A stretch of 5,416 nucleotides of DNA from Pirellulaceae bacterium (GTDB lineage: Bacteria > Planctomycetota > Planctomycetia > Pirellulales > Pirellulaceae), in assembly GCA_013002105.1 (NCBI GenBank), contig JABDKS010000682.1, positions 1 to 5,416 on the forward strand, written 5' to 3'. A program made the translations under genes and the position numbers. The notes below the pieces were generated by a model. It made no database searches and was not told the DNA's origin. It was given only the letters and a program-made list of their open reading frames with translations. Each line of letters opens with the position of its first letter. The stretch's first letter is position 1. Of the stretch, positions 1 to 5,416 are shown piece by piece.

Positions 1-597
1 CTCGTAGGTGCTGCTCAGACCCGCTGGACTGGGAACGCTGAAGTCCATCGTTTCGACATTCAAGTCCCGAGGCTCCATCCAATGCACGTCTTGGCCGACG
101 TTTTCCACGACGGAGATCACCGAACTACGCGGGTCAGTCACGTCGGATTCGTTTCGCACCTTGGTACCGGGCCACAATGTGTTGGGTCCGACAACGGCTA
201 AATAATTCGTAACCGTGCTGCCCTCGGTGTACTCACTTCTTAACGCGTAGACCGATGGCATTTCACCGGCCAACATCGAATTGGCCGGGCTGTTCCATGG
301 CTGCGAAAAATCGTACCTCTTGTACAACGCTTGCTGCTCCAAAAAGGGCAACAGCAGAACACGCCAACTGTGCATCGGCTTTCCATTTTCATCCGCAAGG
401 AAGGCGGCGGGATAACACTTGTGTTGGGCTCGATAATTGGCGACCGCCAAGGCAATTTGCTTCAGATTTCACAACGACGCCATCCGCTGGGCGCGCGTTC
501 GCGCTCGCACCGCGAACACCGCAAACCAAGTTCCAGCTACCATCACCGTGATCAACGCGGCGGATATCCAAATACGTTTTTGCATCCGTCGGCTCAT
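1..597 (-). pseudogene. DUF1559-family protein, interrupted by in-frame TGA, 3' end outside window
   Basis: Starting at ATG 597-595, 42 codons run to a TGA at 471-469. The same frame then stays open for 156 codons to the window edge. Codons 1-42 give a basic start (MSRRMQKR), one hydrophobic helix (about residues 9-30) and an Arg-rich stretch ending R-M-A-S-L. Directly after the TGA come NLKQIALAVANY, then ADENGKPMHSWRVLLLPFLEQ, YDFSQPW, NYLAVVGPNT and HWMEPRDL. These are hallmarks of DUF1559 (SBP_bac_10), an abundant planctomycete family of secreted or anchored proteins of unknown function. In family members the Arg-rich stretch runs directly into N-L-K-Q, so the TGA replaces one codon inside a continuous domain; CGA (Arg) to TGA is one plausible single-base origin. 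The start overlaps the stop of the preceding gene (ATGA). Alternatives are a sequencing error, readthrough, or a separate downstream product from ATG 375-373 or TTG 450-448. The family call is strong; true loss of function is not certain. Confidence 0.7.
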
Positions 598-806
598 TTT
601 GTTCGCATGTAGGACAGACCAAGCCACGAAAAACCCACCGTCACAAAAATCAACAACCAGGATTGAAAAAACATTGCCGATGTGCCAAAGAAAATGGTCG
701 CGGCGAAACAGCCGACCAAGGCAAGTCGTCGCTTGACGTCAAGTGCGCCGGCGACTGGCTCCAAGGGAGGATCACGGGTCTCGGTAGGCGGGCTGTAGGG
801 GTTCAT
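594..806 (-). CDS. Small two-helix membrane protein with MNPY-type N-terminus
   Basis: This 70-residue protein is of unknown function. Residues 1-26 are polar and Pro-rich (MNPYSPPTETRDPP), followed by two hydrophobic segments at about 28-47 (LALVGCFAATIFFGTSAMFF) and 51-67. A short K-R-R at 25-27 precedes helix one and R-T-K ends the protein, which suggests a hairpin in the inner membrane with both ends in the cytoplasm by the positive-inside rule (inference). The 'MNPY-x-P' opening followed by a Pro-rich tail and few helices recurs in small planctomycete membrane proteins. Its ATG (806-804) overlaps the uvrA stop (805-803) as ATGA, and its TGA (596-594) overlaps the next ATG in the same way. 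It is therefore very probably translated by coupling within the uvrA transcript. No catalytic or binding motif is visible. The reading as a real gene rests on the overlaps, the hydropathy and the N-terminal motif. Confidence 0.75.
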   Translation of the reverse strand: MNPYSPPTETRDPPLEPVAGALDVKRRLALVGCFAATIFFGTSAMFFQSWLLIFVTVGFSWLGLSYMRTK

Positions 807-3388
807 TTCTTAGCCGCTGCGTCAAGTGTTTGTTGCAAGAAACGCCCGGTGGCGTTGTCGCTTTCCTGCGCGATTTGCTCGGGCGTGCCCGTTGCCAAAA
901 CGTGGCCGCCATGAATTCCACCGGTCGGCCCGAGATCAATCAACCAGTCACACGTCGCCAGCAAATCAAAATTGTGTTCGATGACGATCACGGTATTCCC
1001 CGCTTCGACCAGTTGTTGCAACACACCGACCAGACGTTCGACGTCTGCAAAATGTAATCCGGTCGTCGGTTCATCCAAAACATACAGCGTCTTTCCGGTC
1101 GACGCCCTCGCCAACTCCGTCCCCAATTTTATACGCTGCGCCTCGCCTCCGCTGAGCGTCGTGCTCGATTGCCCCAAATGAACGTACCCCAGCCCGACCG
1201 CCTGCAACGATTTCAGCAACCGCAGCAATTTGGGGACATTTTCGAAAAACTCGGTTGCCTCGTCGATTGTCATGTCCAAGACGTCGGCGATATTGGCCCC
1301 CTTGAACCGGACCTGCAATGTCTGACGGTTGAATCTCCGGCCGCCACACCGCGTGCATGTCACGAACAGATCATTCAGGAAGTTCATTTCGATTCTTTCA
1401 ACGCCGTGCCCTTTACATAACTCGCAGCGGCCGGCGGGCGAATTAAAACTAAAACGACCTGATTTGAAACCTCGCGTCTTGGCATCACGGGTTGCTACAA
1501 ACACTTTTCGCACTTCATCCAATACACCTGCGTAAGTCGCCGGACAGCTGCGTGGACTTCGACCAATGGGCGCCTGGTCGATCACGATCAGTTTGTCGAT
1601 CTCCTTTGCGCCTGTGATGCTTTTGAAAGGTCCGGGCTGCGGTGCAACCAAACCAAGCTTTCGCGCAAGCGCCGGATACAGCGTGTCGTTGATCAGCGAA
1701 CTTTTACCGCTGCCCGAAACACCGCTAACGCCTATGAGACGTCCGAGCGGAAATCGCACCGTGACGTCTTTCAAATTGTGGGTCGAGACGTTTTTGATCG
1801 TCAACCATTTGGAACTCTCGCCACGACGCTCGCCGGGAATCGGCACGCGCCGTCGGCCACTCAAGTACTGACCGGTCACACTCTTTGGGTTGGCGGCGAT
1901 TTGCTTGGGTGTTCCGTGCCCAATCAGCTGTCCACCTCCCTTGCCCGCGCCGGGACCAATGTCAATCAATACGTCAGCCGCCATCATCGTCGCTTGGTCG
2001 TGTTCAACCACGACAACGGTGTTGCCCTGACGCTGCAAATCGCGGATGCACTCGATCAGTTTGTCATGGTCCGCCGGATGGAGCCCGATGGACGGTTCAT
2101 CCAGTACATAGCAAACGCCCACCAAGCCGCTCCCGATGCTGGTCGCCAAACGCACACGCTGCAATTCACCACCACTGAGCGTGTCGGCAGGTCGGTCAAG
2201 CGTCAAATAAGATACACCGACGCGTTTTAGAAACGACAGTCGCCGAATCACTTCACCACAAATCGGCCGCGCCACCCGCTGATGCAATTCCGACAGTTGC
2301 GACTCGACCCCTCCCAACCAATCGACCGCGTCACTCAACGGCATCGCGGTCAACTCGTGAATCGCCTTTTCGTGGATCGTGACACTCAGTGCCTCGGGCC
2401 GTAGTCGTCCGCCGTTGCACTGTGGACAAACCTGCTTGGAATCTTTATCGCCAACGTAGCCGATGCCTTCACAGTTACCGCACGCGCCATAGGGACTATT
2501 GAAACTGAAGGTCCGCGGTTCAATTTCTTCGAAACTGTTGCCGCAATCGGCGCAAGCCATCGCCGTGTTGTAAGTCGATTCCTGCCAGGTCCCCTGTGCA
2601 TCCTGGATCGATGTCGCGATCGTGCCGCCGCTCAAACGTAGCGTCAGCGCAATGGACTCACTCAATCGCGACTCGATCCCTTCGCGAATCACCAGTCGAT
2701 CCACCACCGCTTCGATCGTGTGATTTTGTCGGACGGCTAACTCGGGAACGTCTTCGAGCGCATAAATTTCGCCATCGACGCGGGCTCGAATCAATCCTGC
2801 GACCCGAATCGAATCCAGCACATCGCGGTGGGCACCGCGGCGTCCACGAACCATCGGTGCCAGCAAAATCAGCTTGGTACTGTCGGGCAATTCTGCCAGC
2901 GTGTCGCGAATCACGTCGGACGACTGCTGCGAAATGGTCGAACCACATTCAATGCAGTGCGGCGTCCCCACGCGTGCATACAACAATCGCAAGTAATCAT
3001 AGATCTCGCTGATCGTCGCCACCGTGCTGCGCGCGTTGGTCGATCCGGGCTTTTGATCGATCGCCAACGTCGGCGCCAAACCGTCAATCGAATCAACATC
3101 CGGTCGCGGAATTTGATCCAAAAATTGCCTCGCATACGCCGAAAGACTGTCGATATATTGCCGCTGGCCTTCGGCGTACAGCGTATCAAACGCCAACGAA
3201 CTCTTGCCGCTACCGGATACACCGGTGATCACGGTCAGCGCATCGCGAGGAATGTCGACGTCGATATTCCTGAGGTTGTGTGCGCGGGCGCCACGAATCT
3301 GGATCGCGTGACTGGAGCCTTTGGTGGTCGATCGCTTCCGTGCCGGTTTCGCCGTCGACTTTGTTCGCTTGGGATTCGAGGCGGGCAA
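803..3388 (-). CDS. uvrA: UvrA-like excinuclease ABC subunit A, lacking the insertion domain
   Basis: This is the DNA-damage-recognising ABC ATPase of nucleotide excision repair, which acts in the cytoplasm as a dimer and loads UvrB at lesions. It has 861 residues against about 940 for E. coli UvrA. In order: a basic tail (1-27, eight Lys/Arg); Walker A GVSGSGKSS at 56-64; zinc module 1 (C145/C148 with C279/C282) flanking the UvrB-binding domain at about 152-255; zinc module 2 (C303/C306 with C321/C324); ABC signature LSGGELQR 404-411; Walker B YVLDEPSIGLH ending at 437; H-loop VEHD 461-464. The second half has Walker A 556-564, zinc module 3 (C655/C658, C678/C681), LSGGEAQR 745-752, LDEPTTGLH ending at 779 and IEHN 803-806. 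Between C306 and C321 are only 14 residues, where typical UvrA carries an insertion domain of about 100 residues or more. The start is TTG: an in-frame TGA lies five codons upstream, and no ATG occurs before the first ATPase motif. The Shine-Dalgarno match is weak (GGA about 10 bases upstream). It is first in a chain with two small genes and divergent from the dGTPase gene. Confidence 0.95.
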   Translation of the reverse strand: MPASNPKRTKSTAKPARKRSTTKGSSHAIQIRGARAHNLRNIDVDIPRDALTVITGVSGSGKSSLAFDTLYAEGQRQYIDSLSAYARQFLDQIPRPDVDSIDGLAPTLAIDQKPGSTNARSTVATISEIYDYLRLLYARVGTPHCIECGSTISQQSSDVIRDTLAELPDSTKLILLAPMVRGRRGAHRDVLDSIRVAGLIRARVDGEIYALEDVPELAVRQNHTIEAVVDRLVIREGIESRLSESIALTLRLSGGTIATSIQDAQGTWQESTYNTAMACADCGNSFEEIEPRTFSFNSPYGACGNCEGIGYVGDKDSKQVCPQCNGGRLRPEALSVTIHEKAIHELTAMPLSDAVDWLGGVESQLSELHQRVARPICGEVIRRLSFLKRVGVSYLTLDRPADTLSGGELQRVRLATSIGSGLVGVCYVLDEPSIGLHPADHDKLIECIRDLQRQGNTVVVVEHDQATMMAADVLIDIGPGAGKGGGQLIGHGTPKQIAANPKSVTGQYLSGRRRVPIPGERRGESSKWLTIKNVSTHNLKDVTVRFPLGRLIGVSGVSGSGKSSLINDTLYPALARKLGLVAPQPGPFKSITGAKEIDKLIVIDQAPIGRSPRSCPATYAGVLDEVRKVFVATRDAKTRGFKSGRFSFNSPAGRCELCKGHGVERIEMNFLNDLFVTCTRCGGRRFNRQTLQVRFKGANIADVLDMTIDEATEFFENVPKLLRLLKSLQAVGLGYVHLGQSSTTLSGGEAQRIKLGTELARASTGKTLYVLDEPTTGLHFADVERLVGVLQQLVEAGNTVIVIEHNFDLLATCDWLIDLGPTGGIHGGHVLATGTPEQIAQESDNATGRFLQQTLDAAAKK

Positions 3389-3811
3389 ATTGTTTTTCCG
3401 TCAAAAGGTGTCGGACAACGTAGCGTATGAATTCGATCGGTGAGCATGCGTACCCACAGACGTCCGTTGGATCATTGTCCGTTGGATCATTGTCCGGTCG
3501 TCCACTGGTCCGGTCGATCTCGCGCCCGGTCGATCACTAGTCCGTCCAATGGCGTGTCCGTCCAATGCCGCGTCTGCCCGATGGGGCGTCTGTCCAAGGA
3601 CGCGTCGATGTGAATGCGATTGGGTGTGGGCCGTCGTGACCATGCCGAGTAGAATCAACGCGGCGATTGGTTGCCAGCACAGATCTGCCATCCTATCCAA
3701 TTGATTCACAATCGTTCAGGATACCTGGAAATTGCAAATACAGGTTGTTAGCAGAACGCTCCGGCTTTGCACCTAAGTTTGCCAATTTTCCGCCGACCCG
3801 ATCACCGCTGA
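3389..3811. other. Divergent intergenic region between uvrA and the dGTPase gene
   Basis: These 423 bases separate two outward-reading genes, so promoters for both should lie here. The dominant feature is the 15/16-base tandem array described separately. I see no convincing sigma-70 -35/-10 pair and no LexA-type operator (neither CTG-N10-CAG nor GAAC-N4-GTTC). A small inverted repeat, CAGG-ATA-CCTG, lies at 3717-3727, upstream of the dGTPase gene. A minus-strand open frame (3401-3709, GTG start) with a signal-like N-terminus also crosses the region; I do not call it a gene because the 16-base repeats shift frame through most of it. Confidence 0.6.
3462..3603. repeat. Degenerate tandem array, nine 15/16-base units
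   Basis: Each unit begins GTCCG or a near form. Units: 3462-3476 and 3477-3491 are identical (GTCCGTTGGATCATT). These are followed by 16-base units at 3492 (GTCCGGTCGTCCACTG), 3508 (GTCCGGTCGATCTCGC), 3524 (GCCCGGTCGATCACTA), 3540 (GTCCGTCCAATGGCGT), 3556 (GTCCGTCCAATGCCGC), 3572 (GTCTGCCCGATGGGGC) and 3588-3603 (GTCTGTCCAAGGACGC). A tenth, very weak copy may follow at 3604-3619. Neighbouring units resemble each other most, as expected of a minisatellite grown by slippage or unequal exchange. The exact two-copy unit suggests recent duplication. The array ends 73 bases before the uvrA start and 208 before the dGTPase start. It is not a CRISPR: units are contiguous and have no spacers of normal length. 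Function is unknown; a cluster of binding sites is one possibility. Confidence 0.85.
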
Positions 3812-4954
3812 ATGACTGCCCCGCGTCACTACGAAGACCGAGAGCGATTGATGCTGGCGTCCTACGCGATGCACAGTTGTGATAGCGACGGTCGTGTTTA
3901 CCAGGAGAGCCCGCATCCCTACCGGGGCCCCTACGCCCGTGATCGCGACCGGGTGCTGCACAGCAGTTCGTTTCGGCGACTTTCGGGAAAAATGCAAGTC
4001 TTCACCGGCGAGATGGGCATTTATCACAGGACCCGACTGACGCATTCGTTCGAAGTTTCGTCGGTCGCTCGCACAATGGCGCGGGCGCTGCGTCTGAACG
4101 AAGACTTGACCGAGGCACTTGCATTGATGCATGACATCGGCCATCCACCGTACGGACATTGTGGCGAAGACGCACTGAGTGAATGCATGAAAGGCGTGGG
4201 CGGATTTTCCCATAACGCGTTTGCATTAGTGATCGTCCAGGAACTGGAGCAACGGTACACCGATTTCAGCGGATTGAATCTGACGGCGGAAACACTCGGC
4301 GGTCAGGATGTACGGGCGCATAAGGCCGAAGCAGCGGTAGGACGATCGCCGTTGCTGGAAGTCCAATTAGTCGACGCCGCCGATTCGATCGCGTACGACG
4401 CCCACGATATTGATGACGCGCTGCAAATGGGGTTACTGACGCTCGAAGAACTTTCGGAACTAGCCGTCGTTCGTCGCTCGCTCGAACTCATTAGTGACCG
4501 CTACGGTCGGTTGGCAAAACAAGAAACGCGGCAGGCGCTCGTGCACGAGTTGATCGATCTGCAAGTCAGTGATCTGTTGGATGTCGCCTTTGACCAACTG
4601 GAAACAGTCGAAGGAAAGTCGAGTCGCGAAGTATGCGATTGGGGACTCCGCTTACGACATTCTGACACGCTGCGAACCGAACGCGGAGAACTGGAAGCGT
4701 TCTTATTCAAAACCGTCTACCGACACCCACGCCTGATTCCTGTCCGCGACGCCGCATTCTCGCGGTTACAAGAACTCTTTGAACTGTTGATGAAAAATCC
4801 CGAGCGTCTCCCCTTAAGATTTCGTCAACGTCTACAACACGCTCGAACCGAACAGGTCGTCGGCGAATACTTGGCAGGAATGACCGATCAGTTTTGTGAT
4901 AACCAACACCGATTTGCGACACAGACGACCACGGGTCCGTTGGCTGACTGGTAG
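3812..4954 (+). CDS. dgt: dGTPase-like deoxynucleoside triphosphate triphosphohydrolase (HD domain)
   Basis: Enzymes of this family hydrolyse dNTPs, classically dGTP, to the deoxynucleoside and triphosphate, and so control the cytoplasmic dNTP pool. The 380-residue protein has the family order. RDRDRVLHSSSFRRL (43-57) and Q62-V-F are followed by YHRTRLTHSFEVSSVART with metal ligand H78. Next is HDIGHPPYGHCGE (107-119), giving the HD pair H107/D108 and, by alignment with E. coli Dgt, catalytic H116 and E119. GGFSHNA lies at 130-136. LVDAADSIAYDAHDIDDAL (187-204) supplies the last metal ligand, probably D191. The remaining C-terminal half is helical and matches the HD-associated region. All key residues are present and the length fits the shorter type-2 dGTPase-like group (E. 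coli Dgt is about 505). The ATG start is fixed on its upstream side because an in-frame TGA (3809-3811) directly precedes it, and the N-terminal residues fit the family. There is no clear Shine-Dalgarno. True substrate preference cannot be read from sequence. Confidence 0.93.
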   Translation: MTAPRHYEDRERLMLASYAMHSCDSDGRVYQESPHPYRGPYARDRDRVLHSSSFRRLSGKMQVFTGEMGIYHRTRLTHSFEVSSVARTMARALRLNEDLTEALALMHDIGHPPYGHCGEDALSECMKGVGGFSHNAFALVIVQELEQRYTDFSGLNLTAETLGGQDVRAHKAEAAVGRSPLLEVQLVDAADSIAYDAHDIDDALQMGLLTLEELSELAVVRRSLELISDRYGRLAKQETRQALVHELIDLQVSDLLDVAFDQLETVEGKSSREVCDWGLRLRHSDTLRTERGELEAFLFKTVYRHPRLIPVRDAAFSRLQELFELLMKNPERLPLRFRQRLQHARTEQVVGEYLAGMTDQFCDNQHRFATQTTTGPLADW

Positions 4955-5053
4955 GTTACACCCGCCAGGAACCGTTTACTTGTCAAAATGTCGCCGCTTT
5001 TGCATCCGTTCGACGCTTGGGCATGCAGAGCCTGATAAGATGGACGCCTGCTA

Positions 5054-5082
5054 AGAGGAAACCGTTTCGACCCATTTCCTCT
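5054..5082 (+). other. Stem-loop with perfect 8-bp stem
   Basis: AGAGGAAA (5054-5061) is exactly complementary to TTTCCTCT (5075-5082), with a 13-base loop. It lies 100 bases after the dGTPase stop. No U-tract follows, so it is not a standard intrinsic terminator; it could protect a transcript end or be chance. The left arm also forms a competing GAAAC/GTTTC pairing. Confidence 0.35.
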
Positions 5083-5379
5083 CCGCGCTACATTTGCAAG
5101 TGAAGATCGAGACACGATGCAACCATCGAATTGGTGACATCCGCGAGGTATCCACGTGTGGTCGTCCACGCGACAAGTTCTTCTCAAACGCGAAGCAGCT
5201 ATTAACGGTCGTACTGGTTATCCGCTGATCCATTGCAGAGGAGACTCGTGGCATCCTACGTCCCCTTGGGGTTAGCCAGTCGACTGATTTAAACTAGTTG
5301 CATTGGATCGAACCAAGTCATTGGTCGTTCCTAGCCACCGTGTCGTTCTGACAAAGCCTCACGGCATCCCACCTAAATA

Positions 5380-5391
5380 TCCCCGCGGGGA
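5380..5391. promoter_or_regulatory. 12-base perfect palindrome TCCCCGCGGGGA, possible operator
   Basis: The palindrome TCCCCGCGGGGA sits in an AT-richer setting (AAATA before, TTATTTT after), ending 9 bases before the ATG at 5401. Its right half (GGGGA) could also serve as a ribosome-binding site at that spacing. If a gene starts at 5401, the symmetry and place would suit a repressor site or a start-blocking hairpin, although the stem would have almost no loop. No binding protein can be named. Confidence 0.25.
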
Positions 5392-5400
5392 CCTTATTTT

Positions 5401-5416
5401 ATGGCACTCATTATCC
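5401..5416 (+). CDS. Possible start of a gene cut by the window edge
   Basis: ATG GCA CTC ATT ATC opens a frame reading M-A-L-I-I before the window ends. GGGGA at 5387-5391 lies 9 bases upstream and could be a ribosome-binding site. Five codons are too few to judge whether it is a gene or what it makes. Confidence 0.25.

Larger units (their letters stand above)
4955..5400. other. Non-coding stretch downstream of the dGTPase gene
   Basis: These 446 bases show no protein frame with family motifs on either strand. Two short minus-strand open frames here (4888-5187 and 5051-5254) give unstructured, Arg/Ser/Cys-rich translations without recognisable features. I found no tRNA cloverleaf and no known riboswitch or SRP/6S-type core. 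Items visible: an 8-base inverted repeat at 5054-5082, a hairpin of 5 pairs with a 4-base loop at 5312-5325 (ACCAA-GTCA-TTGGT), a 14-codon frame with a good AGAGGAG upstream (5248-5292), and a 12-base GC palindrome at 5380-5391. It probably holds the end of the dGTPase transcript and the upstream region of whatever begins near 5401. Confidence 0.5.

Noticed and set aside
389..622. 77-codon minus-strand frame beginning MVCPTCEQNEP, with a CxxC pair
   Set aside because: It is out of frame with both the small membrane protein and the DUF1559 sequence that occupy this strand; the CxxC is a by-product of codons for other residues.
1778..2230. 150-codon plus-strand open frame inside uvrA
   Set aside because: Antisense to the UvrA ATPase and UvrB-related regions; no motif of its own.
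2828..3430. 200-codon plus-strand open frame opposite the start of uvrA
   Set aside because: It is antisense to a gene with clear family motifs and its translation shows no recognisable domain; open frames opposite biased coding sequence are common.
3462..3603. CRISPR array
   Set aside because: Repeat units are 15/16 bases, contiguous and degenerate, with no 30-base spacers and no cas genes nearby.
3640..3811. LexA/SOS operator between uvrA and the dGTPase gene
   Set aside because: No CTG-N10-CAG or GAAC-N4-GTTC arrangement was found on reading the region.
3773..4213. 146-codon minus-strand open frame opposite the dGTPase gene
   Set aside because: It overlaps the strongly conserved HD region on the other strand and has no family features.
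5030..5072. Hammerhead-ribozyme-like CTGATAAG followed by GAAAC
   Set aside because: The required CUGAUGA core has A in place of the catalytic G, and the bases between the two parts do not form stem II.
5281..5330. tRNA T-arm-like GGATCGAACC
   Set aside because: On the minus strand the flanking bases do not pair into a 5-bp T stem, and no acceptor, D or anticodon arms are present.

Overview
The window most resembles a planctomycete chromosome, probably of the Rhodopirellula/Pirellulaceae type. The evidence is a DUF1559-family protein (a family greatly expanded in Planctomycetes), a small membrane protein opening with the 'MNPY-x-P' start common in that group, weak or absent Shine-Dalgarno sequences, and moderately high GC with mixed codon use. 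This assignment rests on family knowledge and was not checked by a search.

Layout. On the minus strand, read from right to left, is a tightly packed three-gene chain. It starts with a UvrA-like excision-repair ATPase (803-3388), followed by a 70-residue two-helix membrane protein (594-806), then a DUF1559 gene (597 down to the left edge). Both junctions are 4-base ATGA overlaps, so the three are probably co-transcribed and translationally coupled. The DUF1559 frame is interrupted by an in-frame TGA at codon 43, yet homology continues in the same frame on both sides of it. Reading divergently on the plus strand is a dGTPase-like HD-domain triphosphohydrolase (3812-4954). A 423-base intergenic region separates it from uvrA and holds a degenerate tandem array of nine 15/16-base units (3462-3603). 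The right end (4955-5400) has no convincing gene, only a few weak inverted repeats. An ATG at 5401 may open another gene.

How the parts relate. UvrA is the damage-scanning ATPase of nucleotide excision repair, and dGTPase-like enzymes remove dNTPs and so shape the precursor pool. The divergent pair is therefore a DNA-maintenance neighbourhood that could share control from the repeat-bearing intergenic region, but that link is inference. The two small downstream genes have no known connection to repair.

Main points of interest: (1) a UvrA that keeps both ATPase heads, the UvrB-binding domain and three cysteine-pair zinc modules but lacks the roughly 100-residue insertion domain; (2) the 15/16-base tandem array between two divergent DNA-metabolism genes; (3) the clean in-frame TGA in the DUF1559 gene. 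I do not see a clear new multi-gene system.
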